Assembly (NCBI GenBank): GCA_023480605.1
Contig: JAMCWS010000449.1
Span: forward strand, 1-16,999
Direction of reading: 5' to 3'
From: a bacterium
GTDB lineage: Bacteria > Sumerlaeota > Sumerlaeia > MVZB01
Length of the DNA stretch: 16,999 bases
The notes beneath the pieces are model-generated. The model was not told where the DNA came from. It made no database searches and worked only from the letters and a program-made list of their open reading frames with translations. Positions 7,230-14,679 of this stretch are shown here, one piece after another. A program made the translations under genes and the position numbers. How positions within the stretch are numbered: the stretch's first letter is position 1; each line of letters starts with the position of its first letter.

Positions 7230-10139
7230 TTATAATCCGGGCTCCTCGTAGGCGCGGATCTCGAAGACGCGGGCCGTTCGGTGGCCGTGGGTGGCCTGGA
7301 CCGTCAGGCGCAGTTTGCGGACGCTCGTCGTCGCGAAGGCATGCCGGCGGCGGCGCAGGTAGTTGTCACGGATTTCGGCGAGGGTCTTCCAGTCGCTCCC
7401 GTCATAAGCGGCGAGAGCGTAATCGCGCACGCACTCGGGCGGCAGGAATTCGCCCAAGTGCGACTCATTGATGTTCAAGTCCGTGTCGAACGTCAGGTAG
7501 ACGGTGTTCAACGCTACGGGTTTGCCGAAATCCAGTTCGATCCATTGCGGCAAGGGCCGGCGCGGATCCGAGGCCCACATGTTCGAGGAATTGGCGTCGG
7601 GCCGGGTCACGCCGTTGATGACGTTCGCGGCTGCGTGGCGAGCGGCGATTTCCCGGGCGGCCGCGCTTCCGTCCTCGGACGGCAACACCAGCATCGGTTG
7701 GGCATAAAACGCATGGAAATCACTCGTGGCCGCGATCCACTTCCCATCTTCGAGCGCAGCCCGGCACGAGCCCGCCGGCGCCTGGGCCATCGTGGCCCAC
7801 CAGACCTTCGCCGTCGCGGGCAGCTCGACGAACACATAAGGCGAAGCAACCGGTTTGCCGATCTTGAACGTCACCCAGTGGCGAAAGCCGTGTTCGGGCG
7901 GCCTGCTGGGGACGACCATCGAGTAATCGGGCGGAAGCACGCTTGTGGCCGAGGAAATGAGCCTGCCCGAGCCGAAAGCGGCCGGCCCGCCGGCCTCGCG
8001 AACCGCGAGGGTGATTTCGGTCGAATCGAGGTGTTTCGTCGTGAGCAGGAGCGTCACCGAATCGAGTGTCTTGTCGAGGCCGAGGGGGAATATCATCGCC
8101 CTGGGACGGTCTAAAGGCAGGTAGCCGTTCACGCGGCAATCGATTTTACCGAAGGTCGCGCACGTGTCGACGCTCGAGGCCCGCACGGTTACGGTTCTGG
8201 CATGATCGAGCGGGTCCTCATTGCGCGTCCGCGGGATATATAAGTCATCTTTGAGCAGGAGCTGTCGGAACCGGGCCATGCGGGCGCGGCCGAATTCGCG
8301 CGGCGTTTCGCCCCCCTTCGCGCACAGGGCCGCGGCCGTGCCGGCCACCTGGCCCAGGCAGGCCAGCGTCCGCTGGATGCGGACGGTGCCCAGGGCCACG
8401 TGGGTCACGCTCGCGTTGCGCCCGGCGAAAAACAGGTTTTCGATATTGCGCGAATAGAGGCACCGAAAAGGGATTTGATAAAGGGCCGTGCCCTCGGCGA
8501 AATCGTACGGCCCCTTTTTACCCGAAAACATGCCTTCGGGGTTGTGGACGTCGAGTGTCCAGCCGCCGTAGGCGATGCGGTCCTCGAAGAAGGTGTCGTT
8601 CTGAACGTCGTTCTGAGTCAGGACGTAATCGCCCAGCAGACGGCGCGTTTCACGCTTGGCCAGTGTGGTGGCGACGGTCTCCAGGGCATAATTGCGGGCC
8701 CGCTCCCGGCCCGACCAGACGTTCTTGACGAAATCCCAATATCCGAAGGTGATACGCAACAGGTCGTCGCGCGACTGTTCCATTTGCTCCAGTTCGTTCA
8801 TCGTGCCGCGGTGTTCGAACCACCACGAGCCCATGGTAAAATCGCCGACGTGGCGGTATAGCTCATCTTCCGAGGCGAACTTGTAGGCCCACGGCAGCGG
8901 CCTGAACTCGACCGGGCGGCCGGCGTCGGCGGCCCGATAAATGAATGCCTCGCGGAAAAGCACGCCGCTCATCATGATGTCGTCGGCCTGATCGGGGGCC
9001 AGGCGCTCGTTGAATTCGTGGCGGGCCTCGCGTCCGCAACGATAATCGGCGCCGGCGTAATGGCCCACCCAGCCGTCGCCCGAGCAATCGATAAACATCT
9101 TCCCCTTGTAGATGGCGATGGTGTTTTTCAGGGTGCCGATCGTCTGGACGGCCGCAATGCGCCCGGGGCCGTCCATTTCCACACCGATCACGACCTGGTT
9201 CTGGAAGAGAGACAGGTTCGACTCGGCCGCGATGATCCGTTTGTAGGTTTCGGGCAGGTTGATTTTATTGGCCGAACGGGTGCGGCTGATCTCCTCGACG
9301 ATGCCGGTCTCGCGCGCGTTGGCGTGGCAACTGGCCGCGCCGTTGAGGGGCACGCCAAGATAAGAATTGCCGCCCAATTCCGGGAAGCAGTCGATGAGGG
9401 CCGTGCGTGCGCCCTGGCGGGCCGCGGCGATCGCGGCGCAGCAGCCGGCCGCCCCCGCGCCCACCACGATCACGTCCCATCCGCCCAGCACCTGCGGATC
9501 CAGGCCGATGCCGGTCATGCGCGCGCGCTGGCGGCGGATGCCTTCCACGTCGTCGGGGGGGACATAATCGGGATCGGTGGTCAGGAGGATGGCCGCGCAA
9601 CGACCGTAATGCCCGGTTTCGTCCTTCAGGGCGAGGTGGACGTCGCCGGCGTTCAATTCGCACTCGCCGGCCGATTCCCACACCCAATGGTCGGTGGCGC
9701 CGCAGCCAAATGCCCCGCCGACCGGGCGGCCGTTGATCGCCAGGCGGAATTGGCCCGGCGAATAATCTTTGAGCCAGTTTCGATCGCGCACCCAGACGCG
9801 GTATCGGCCGCCCTTCGGCAGGCGGATGGTGGTCGAGGCATCGCGGACGGGCGCCCCCGTGCCGGCGGCCAATAAAAAGGCCGATCCCGTCTGATCGACG
9901 AACTGGGTATCGAGCCGCCAGCCGCCATAATCGGCGAAGTCCTTGGCCTCGACCCAGATCATGGCGCGTTCGCGAAGATCCGGTTCCGGCCCCGATGACG
10001 GATTCGAGGCCGCATGATTGGCGCCGCCCTCCTGCGCTCCGGGCGCGCACTTAATCCACCGGCTGAATAAGAATCCGCCGTAGATAACCTTCGGGGCGGT
10101 GTTCAGGAAAGCGCGACGCGTCTGGCAGGGTGATCTCAT
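7230..10139 (-). CDS. exported FAD-dependent oxidoreductase with CBM-like and discoidin-like domains
   Basis: This encodes 969 residues. The ATG at 10139 has GGGAGG five bases upstream and begins with TRRAFLN (7-13), a twin-arginine export motif that would suit a protein folded with its cofactor. Residues about 60-190 (from MIWVEAKDFADYGGW) look like a galactose-binding/CBM6-35-type beta-sandwich. Residues 222-250 hold the FAD-binding Rossmann motif VGAGAAG with the following ALID strand. Later stretches MFIDCSGDGWVG (348-359) and NLFFAGRNASVTHVALG (568-584) are typical of the FAD_oxidored (PF12831-like) family. Residues about 830-965, including WIELDFGKPVALNTV, resemble an F5/8 type C (discoidin-like) sandwich. 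FAD_oxidored proteins with extra binding modules are common in polysaccharide-degrading uncultured bacteria, but the substrate is unknown. The open frame continues 42 codons upstream to TTG; the ribosome-binding site favours the shorter form. Confidence 0.9.
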   Translation of the reverse strand: MRSPCQTRRAFLNTAPKVIYGGFLFSRWIKCAPGAQEGGANHAASNPSSGPEPDLRERAMIWVEAKDFADYGGWRLDTQFVDQTGSAFLLAAGTGAPVRDASTTIRLPKGGRYRVWVRDRNWLKDYSPGQFRLAINGRPVGGAFGCGATDHWVWESAGECELNAGDVHLALKDETGHYGRCAAILLTTDPDYVPPDDVEGIRRQRARMTGIGLDPQVLGGWDVIVVGAGAAGCCAAIAAARQGARTALIDCFPELGGNSYLGVPLNGAASCHANARETGIVEEISRTRSANKINLPETYKRIIAAESNLSLFQNQVVIGVEMDGPGRIAAVQTIGTLKNTIAIYKGKMFIDCSGDGWVGHYAGADYRCGREARHEFNERLAPDQADDIMMSGVLFREAFIYRAADAGRPVEFRPLPWAYKFASEDELYRHVGDFTMGSWWFEHRGTMNELEQMEQSRDDLLRITFGYWDFVKNVWSGRERARNYALETVATTLAKRETRRLLGDYVLTQNDVQNDTFFEDRIAYGGWTLDVHNPEGMFSGKKGPYDFAEGTALYQIPFRCLYSRNIENLFFAGRNASVTHVALGTVRIQRTLACLGQVAGTAAALCAKGGETPREFGRARMARFRQLLLKDDLYIPRTRNEDPLDHARTVTVRASSVDTCATFGKIDCRVNGYLPLDRPRAMIFPLGLDKTLDSVTLLLTTKHLDSTEITLAVREAGGPAAFGSGRLISSATSVLPPDYSMVVPSRPPEHGFRHWVTFKIGKPVASPYVFVELPATAKVWWATMAQAPAGSCRAALEDGKWIAATSDFHAFYAQPMLVLPSEDGSAAAREIAARHAAANVINGVTRPDANSSNMWASDPRRPLPQWIELDFGKPVALNTVYLTFDTDLNINESHLGEFLPPECVRDYALAAYDGSDWKTLAEIRDNYLRRRRHAFATTSVRKLRLTVQATHGHRTARVFEIRAYEEPGL

Positions 10140-10234
10140 GGGAGCCTCCCGGTTTTCGCCGGATGCGGCGTGGGGAACCGCGGCAAGCGTCGCCGCCGCG
10201 GCTACGCACCCGATACGAACGATCTGGCCACAAC

Positions 10235-10265
10235 TTACAAGGTTCCATCGCCGACTGCAAGTCAA
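10235..10265 (-). promoter_or_regulatory. weak candidate promoter of the exported flavoprotein
   Basis: On the minus strand TTGACT (10265-10260) is followed after 19 bases by TTGTAA (10240-10235), about 95 bases before the ATG. The spacing is long and the -10 is poor, so this is only the best available candidate in the 10140-10370 divergent gap. Confidence 0.25.
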
Positions 10266-10370
10266 TGCCCCCGGGGGTGAAAACCGGCGGGTTTAAAGAC
10301 GGACTGTTCATGGTTTTTGGGCGTAAATTGACCGTTGAAAAAAACACCGCGCTCCGACATCGTATTGCCT

Positions 10371-10985
10371 ATGGGACACAGGGGACAATACCGGGGCGAC
10401 GACTACCTGCCGAGTACGACGCGCGCGGTAGCGTGGGGGGCGTTTTTTTTCGCCCTGCTGGCATGCGTCGTCTCTTTCGTTACGCTTTTCCTCACCTGGC
10501 GCGACGGCCGCCTGGTGCGCAATTTCAACCTGCTTGTCCGGGGGGTTCGCGAAAACATTGCCGCCGTGCGCGCCGATGGCGCCGCCGCCGAAGCCGCGCC
10601 GGAGGCGCAAACCGCGCCAGCTGAGATCGAGACCGAAGCCATGGGCGAACGACTCGGTCGGATCGAGAAACTCATTCAAGACGGCAACACCCAGGCCCGC
10701 TTTCAACTCGACAACCTTATGGACGAATTGCGCCCCCTGCGCGACCGGGTTTCGCGAAGCGGCGCCGCCTGGGTCGAGAAAACCATCCAAACCCTTCAGA
10801 CCGCACGCGACCAGATCACCGAAAACGGCCCCGCGGCGGCCGAACGCATTCGGCAACTGGCCGCCACCCTGAAACGCCGGCCTGCTGAAACTCCCCAGGC
10901 CGACGACTCCGGCGCCCCGGCGTCGGTCCCATCGCGGAGCGGCGGCGAGGCACCCGCCGAAAGCCCGACGGAGGACCGCCCATGA
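10371..10985 (+). CDS. single-pass membrane protein with coiled coil, unknown function
   Basis: Starting at ATG 10371 it encodes 204 residues. A TTG at 10335 would add 12 residues beginning MKKT, and neither start has a convincing ribosome-binding site. Residues about 18-41 (AVAWGAFFFALLACVVSF and onward) form one transmembrane helix. A predicted alpha-helical, Glu/Arg/Gln-rich segment follows (about 85-170), including GERLGRIEKLIQDGNTQARF, compatible with a coiled coil. The tail is a disordered Pro/Ser/Ala-rich stretch ending SPTEDRP. I recognise no named domain. Its stop codon overlaps the metallophosphoesterase start in ATGA, which implies translational coupling. A scaffold or membrane-anchoring role is possible but unproven. 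Confidence 0.75.
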   Translation: MGHRGQYRGDDYLPSTTRAVAWGAFFFALLACVVSFVTLFLTWRDGRLVRNFNLLVRGVRENIAAVRADGAAAEAAPEAQTAPAEIETEAMGERLGRIEKLIQDGNTQARFQLDNLMDELRPLRDRVSRSGAAWVEKTIQTLQTARDQITENGPAAAERIRQLAATLKRRPAETPQADDSGAPASVPSRSGGEAPAESPTEDRP

Positions 10986-11491
10986 CCGACGGCCCGCCGT
11001 TCTACCGCATCGGAGTCATCGCCGACACCCACGGCTTCGTCCACCCGAAGGTTTTCGACGTATTTATCGGCGTCCAACTCATTCTCCACGCCGGCGACAT
11101 CGGCAACGAGGCCGTGCTGGATGAACTGGAAACCTTGGCGCCGGTGCGGGCCGTTTCGGGCAATGTCGACGGAGTGCCCGACAGCCGTCGCCGGCCGATG
11201 ACCCAGCGCCTGGAGACGCCGGCCGGCCGGATCGCCGTCATTCACGGCCACCTGGCCAAGGCCAACGCGGGCGACGCGGAAGCACTCCTGGCCTACTTGC
11301 GGCCGTTCAAACCTGATATCGTGGTTTTCGGCCACAGCCATGTTCCCTATTGCGGCCAGTGCGGCGCCGTGGTGTTTTTCAACCCCGGTTCGGCCGGCCG
11401 GGGGCGTCTGGGAAGGTCGCCCTCGGTGGGGTTGATCACCATGCCTTCCGAAAGGGCCCGGCCGGTTTTCGAGCATATTATGTTGGACTAA
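10982..11491 (+). CDS. YfcE/MJ0936-family metallophosphoesterase
   Basis: This encodes 169 residues, a normal length for the small calcineurin-like phosphodiesterases of the YfcE/MJ0936 group (Metallophos_2). All metal-binding blocks are present: DTH (15-17), HAGD (36-39), GNVD (60-63), HGH (88-90) and GHSH (117-120), followed by the family NPGS (134-137). It has no signal peptide, so it is cytoplasmic. Known members are two-metal phosphodiesterases active on model phosphodiesters. Physiological substrates are mostly unknown, and this entry cannot be narrowed further. Its start lies inside the stop of the upstream membrane-protein gene. Confidence 0.95.
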   Translation: MTDGPPFYRIGVIADTHGFVHPKVFDVFIGVQLILHAGDIGNEAVLDELETLAPVRAVSGNVDGVPDSRRRPMTQRLETPAGRIAVIHGHLAKANAGDAEALLAYLRPFKPDIVVFGHSHVPYCGQCGAVVFFNPGSAGRGRLGRSPSVGLITMPSERARPVFEHIMLD

Positions 11492-11557
11492 GTGTCGCGT
11501 TTCGCCTAAAGACTTGGGGATGGAGAGCGGAGTCACCGCCTCCGCCCACGGCCGGGA

Positions 11558-11571
11558 ACCCGCTTGCGGGT
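11558..11571. repeat. short hairpin in the metallophosphoesterase-TPR gap
   Basis: ACCCG (11558-11562) and CGGGT (11567-11571) enclose the loop CTTG. It follows a second possible stem, GCGGAG with CTCCGC, just upstream. No T-run follows. The 191-base gap it lies in separates the cluster into two coupled gene pairs and might hold an internal regulatory point. Confidence 0.3.
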
Positions 11572-11682
11572 CGATTCCACGCCAATGAATGCGAGATAAC
11601 AGGCATGCGATATACGAAGGGGAGCACGAACGGCTCGACCAGGACGAACCGGCGCACGAAAGGCCGGCGCGTAATAAACAAG

Positions 11683-13152
11683 ATGAGGGCCGCACGGCGC
11701 CGGCTGTCCGTATTATTATTTACGGCGGCGCTGGCCGTCGGCGCCGCGTCGGCCGCGCAGGGCGCCGAGGATTTCAAGGCCGATCTCGGCCTGGCCACCG
11801 AATTGATCGACGGCGGGCGGGTGGGCATACCCACCGTGCCGCCGGGCGCGCCCGAACTGACCACTTACCCGATTCCGCCCGAACAGCCCCGACGCCTGTT
11901 GACCGAAGTGCCCGGCAAATCCTTCCGGCAAGTGGAACCGGTGCCCGAACGGCGCGCCTGGTGGAAATATCCGATTTATGCGGCCGTGGGATTGCCGCGC
12001 GATTTGGCGGATTCGATTTTCGGCGCACTGAGCTTCGTGCCCATCCTCGATCTGCCGGTGGTCTACCTGGGGTACGAAGTCGTGCCGACACAGGTTCTGC
12101 TGCGCGACCCACGCGACTGGCACCGCTGGCCGGGGCGGCGCAACAGCCTGGACCACGGAATGATCGACAGCGATGGCTGGGGCTGGTTTCCCTCCGCGCA
12201 CGCCTGGCATTTCACCTACCCCAGCAAACGCCTGCAACGGCTCAACCAGGCCATCAACGAGGGACTCCGCGCCCAGATGCAGGCCCTCAACCGGGAAATC
12301 GAACGTGAAAACCAGGCCATCTCCAACCGTCAGCGCGACGCCCGCACCAAGGCTCTGGCCGCCATCGATGCCGGCGACGGACGCGAAGCCGCGTTGCGCA
12401 TCATTCCTTACCAGCAGGCCTACGCGCTCGACGAGGGCGCCTTTTCGCTTTTCGCGACGGCGCTGGGTCTTTACGGGAAAGACGCGCCCCGCTGGGTCGC
12501 CAATCTGCTTTGGCATGAGCTCGATACGGCCCAGCCGCGCCAGTTGATCCAGGCCGAGAAATTGTTGACCGCCACCGCCGGCAAGCATCCCGACAATGTC
12601 GAGATGACCGAGACGCTGATCTACGTGCGCCTGTTGCTTGGCAACAACGACGCGGCCCTTGCCGCCGCGCAGGGACTGCTCGCCCGGCAGCCCGACGACC
12701 CGGCCATCCGGCGCCTGGTTTTCGAGACGGCGCTCTCGGCGCGCAATCCGCCCCTGGCCCGGCAAATGTGGCAGGCGCTGCGGAACGGCCCTCCTATGCC
12801 CGACCGCGACCGCGTCCTGGCCGAGGCGCGGCTGGACTTGCTGGCCGGCGAGGCGAAGAAGGCCGACGGATCCTTGCGTCAACTCCAGCAGCTTCATCCG
12901 GAAGACCCGTACCTGGATTACTGCCTGGGCGTGGCCCAGCTCGATCTGGCCGACCGGAGTCCCGATCCCGCGGCGACTTATCGGGGAGCCTTCGAGTTGC
13001 TCGAAAAAGCGGCCCTGCAGGGCACGGATCCGGCGATCCACCTGCGAGCGGGCAAGGCGCTGGCTTACGCGCGGGGCCTGATGGTCGGGATCGGCAAACG
13101 GCCCGAATTGTTCAAAGCGCCCGCGGCCCCGCCGGCCGGGGCGCTTCAATGA
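11683..13152 (+). CDS. exported TPR-type helical repeat protein
   Basis: From ATG 11683 it encodes 489 residues and opens with a signal peptide (MRAARRRLSVLLFTAALAVG and on, cleavage near residue 26). No good ribosome-binding site precedes this ATG; an in-frame ATG at 11605 would add 26 basic residues and is less likely. After a Pro-rich linker, residues about 95-145 contain a hydrophobic hairpin-like stretch (YPIYAAVGLPRDLADSIFG, then FVPILDLPVVYLGYEVVP) that may associate with membrane. A charged helix follows (about 185-225, LNREIERENQAISNRQRD). The C-terminal half is a chain of paired helices with TPR character, for example LLARQPDDPAIRRLVFETAL and LQQLHPEDPYLDYCLGVAQL. TPR proteins mediate protein-protein contacts; partners are unknown. 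Its stop overlaps the next start in ATGA. Confidence 0.82.
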   Translation: MRAARRRLSVLLFTAALAVGAASAAQGAEDFKADLGLATELIDGGRVGIPTVPPGAPELTTYPIPPEQPRRLLTEVPGKSFRQVEPVPERRAWWKYPIYAAVGLPRDLADSIFGALSFVPILDLPVVYLGYEVVPTQVLLRDPRDWHRWPGRRNSLDHGMIDSDGWGWFPSAHAWHFTYPSKRLQRLNQAINEGLRAQMQALNREIERENQAISNRQRDARTKALAAIDAGDGREAALRIIPYQQAYALDEGAFSLFATALGLYGKDAPRWVANLLWHELDTAQPRQLIQAEKLLTATAGKHPDNVEMTETLIYVRLLLGNNDAALAAAQGLLARQPDDPAIRRLVFETALSARNPPLARQMWQALRNGPPMPDRDRVLAEARLDLLAGEAKKADGSLRQLQQLHPEDPYLDYCLGVAQLDLADRSPDPAATYRGAFELLEKAALQGTDPAIHLRAGKALAYARGLMVGIGKRPELFKAPAAPPAGALQ

Positions 13153-13775
13153 AAAACGGGCGCATGAGCCGGCCGCCCTCCAGCATCAAGGCTGAACTCT
13201 CGCGCAAGGGCATCCATTTGGCCACCAGCATCTTCCCGCTGGCCTATGCCGTGGGCGACCATAAACGCGTCATGCTGGCCATCCTGGGGGTGCTGCTGGT
13301 GTTGCTGGCGATCGCCGAAATCGCCCGCCGCCGCCCCGTATGGCTGGGGCGCCTCTTCAACCGCGTTTTCGGATACATGCTGCGCGACCATGAAAAGAGC
13401 CGCGGCCTGCTCGGTTCAACCTGGTATTGCCTCGCGTCGCTTTTGTGCATCGCCTTCCTGACGCGGCCGGTGGCCGTCCTCGCCCTGTTATACCTGGCTT
13501 ACGGCGACACGGCGGCCTCGCTCGTGGGCCGCCGGTGGGGACGGACACGGATCGGCGCCAAGTCGCTCGAAGGCACGCTCGGATTCATGGCGGTCGCCTG
13601 CCTGGCGGCGGCGGTCGCGCGCGCCTGTTCGCCGGAGTATTCGCTCACGGTGGGGTTGATCGGCGCGCTGGCGGCCGCGCTCGCCGAACTGCTGCTGACC
13701 CGGCTCGACGATAACCTGTCCGTCCCCCTGGTCGCGGGGGTGGCGATGACGCTGGCGGCGCGCCTGATGGGCTGA
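13149..13775 (+). CDS. diacylglycerol/polyprenol kinase-like membrane protein (SEC59 group, COG0170)
   Basis: This encodes 208 residues from an ATG coupled to the TPR gene stop; ATG 13164 is an alternative. It has several hydrophobic helices, at about 25-56, 91-120, 140-155 and 165-205. Family marks of the CTP-dependent lipid kinase / cytidylyltransferase-like group are SRKGIHL near the N-terminus, GDTAASLVGRRWGR, KSLEGTLGF, and a C-terminal AELLLTRLDDNLSVPL. Characterised relatives phosphorylate dolichol, diacylglycerol or phytol at the membrane using CTP. Which lipid is used here cannot be read from the sequence. Its place after a TPR protein and a phosphoesterase suggests an envelope-lipid or salvage role, which is inference. 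Confidence 0.88.
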   Translation: MKNGRMSRPPSSIKAELSRKGIHLATSIFPLAYAVGDHKRVMLAILGVLLVLLAIAEIARRRPVWLGRLFNRVFGYMLRDHEKSRGLLGSTWYCLASLLCIAFLTRPVAVLALLYLAYGDTAASLVGRRWGRTRIGAKSLEGTLGFMAVACLAAAVARACSPEYSLTVGLIGALAAALAELLLTRLDDNLSVPLVAGVAMTLAARLMG

Positions 13776-13907
13776 CGCCCCGCGGCCCGACGATCATCTG
13801 GCGCAGATAATGACTGAAAATCGGTATGACCCCGAAAAGAACCACAAATCACGCGAGTAAGCCGTTGATATCCGTAGAGTCGGCGTCACCATTCGACACG
13901 TGATCGT

Positions 13908-13933
13908 AAAAAAAGCCACGCCCGGCGCGTGTG
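13908..13933 (-). terminator. intrinsic terminator of the rpmG transcript
   Basis: On the minus strand a stem CACGC (13931-13927) with GCGTG (13921-13917) around a 5-base loop is followed by GGC and then seven T (13914-13908). A second hairpin, CGCCAA with TTGGCG, lies directly upstream. It is about 120 bases beyond the L33 stop. The rest of the 13776-14051 gap holds no credible ORF or tRNA. Confidence 0.65.
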
Positions 13934-14051
13934 GGTGCGCCAAGATGGCTTTGGCGTCAACGGCTCGTGACCGATCCGTGAAGATCGGGGTGCGTTCAGG
14001 GCCGGCCGGCATGCCGTTCGAAGAGTCGGGGCGGCCCATCGCCGGGCGGGA

Positions 14052-14234
14052 TTACTTGGTTTCGCGATGCAAGGTATGCTTGCGCTCGAATTTGCAGTAT
14101 TTATTGAGTTCGACGCGCGCCGTGGTGTTCCGCCGGTTCTTGACCGTGACGTAACGCGAGACGCCCGGTTGGCCGCTTTTGCGACATTCGGTGCATTCCA
14201 AAATGACCTGAACGCGATTTTCCTGCTTGGCCAT
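14052..14234 (-). CDS. rpmG: 50S ribosomal protein L33
   Basis: This encodes 60 residues, MAKQENRVQVILECTECR and on, ending in the diagnostic KHTLHRETK. It is a component of the large ribosomal subunit near the E site. It has the first zinc-binding pair (Cys14, Cys17) but only one cysteine in the second (Cys47 in KYCKFERKH; position 50 is Glu). That makes it intermediate between the four-cysteine and cysteine-free forms. In many bacteria rpmG is followed by tRNA-Trp, secE and nusG. Here it is followed by a terminator and a convergent lipid kinase gene, so it stands alone. GGGAG lies 12 bases before the ATG. The longer in-frame extension upstream has no L33 similarity. Confidence 0.96.
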   Translation of the reverse strand: MAKQENRVQVILECTECRKSGQPGVSRYVTVKNRRNTTARVELNKYCKFERKHTLHRETK

Positions 14235-14679
14235 GGTCCTGCTTGACTCCCGTGTGAAGGCGGCGCGCCGACGGTTCGTCCGTGGCTGCGCCTCCCTAAA
14301 TTGGTGTTGCGTATGCCCTCGACACGCCGCACCCCAAGGGGCTGAAGAGGGCACGGCCCGGCGGAGCGGGTTCGCAATCGTCCGCCAACGGACAACAAAC
14401 CGCCAAAATATCGTTACAGGCCCGGAATTGTCAACAGCTTTTCGATTTTATGACCAAACTGGCGTCCGAGGCTAATGGATCCCTTGAACAGCAATTTCGG
14501 GCTGCGCTTACCAAACCACATCGAATCCAGACCGAGTGTGGCTGCCATTGAAATGAAATCCGGCGGACCGTTTGCCAAGCTCGGAAACCGACCTGCGCGG
14601 GGGTCGCATACCCATCGCCGGGCCGGCGCGGCATCGGGCGGCCCGACCGAACCGGCGCAAACCGGAGCGCGCCGTCGCG
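14235..14679. other. gene-free stretch upstream of rpmG
   Basis: There is no convincing gene in these 445 bases. It holds the candidate rpmG promoter and about 165 bases of rpmG leader. The leader includes a small hairpin, GTCCG-CCAA-CGGAC (14380-14393), near the predicted transcription start. A minus-strand ATG frame at 14521-14414 encodes 35 residues (MWFGKRSPKLLFKGSISLGR and on) with a sensible-looking composition. It has no ribosome-binding site, and its end overlaps the promoter. I looked for tRNA-Trp and other tRNA folds and found none. Confidence 0.5.
14405..14434 (-). promoter_or_regulatory. candidate rpmG promoter
   Basis: On the minus strand a perfect TTGACA (14434-14429) is followed after 18 bases by TATTTT (14410-14405), or after 17 bases by ATATTT. 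This fits a housekeeping sigma-70-type promoter and would give a leader of about 165 bases before L33. Confidence 0.55.

Noticed and set aside
11716..13149. Minus-strand 477-codon frame
   Set aside because: Antisense of the TPR gene; no export signal, no domain, composition of a GC shadow.
13794..14039. Minus-strand 81-codon frame, considered as a possible SecE next to rpmG
   Set aside because: It lacks the single C-terminal membrane helix of SecE and runs through the rpmG terminator.
13776..14400. Possible tRNA-Trp next to rpmG
   Set aside because: TTCGAAC-like and GGGTTCGCAA stretches were tested as T-arms, but the flanking bases do not pair and no acceptor stem forms.
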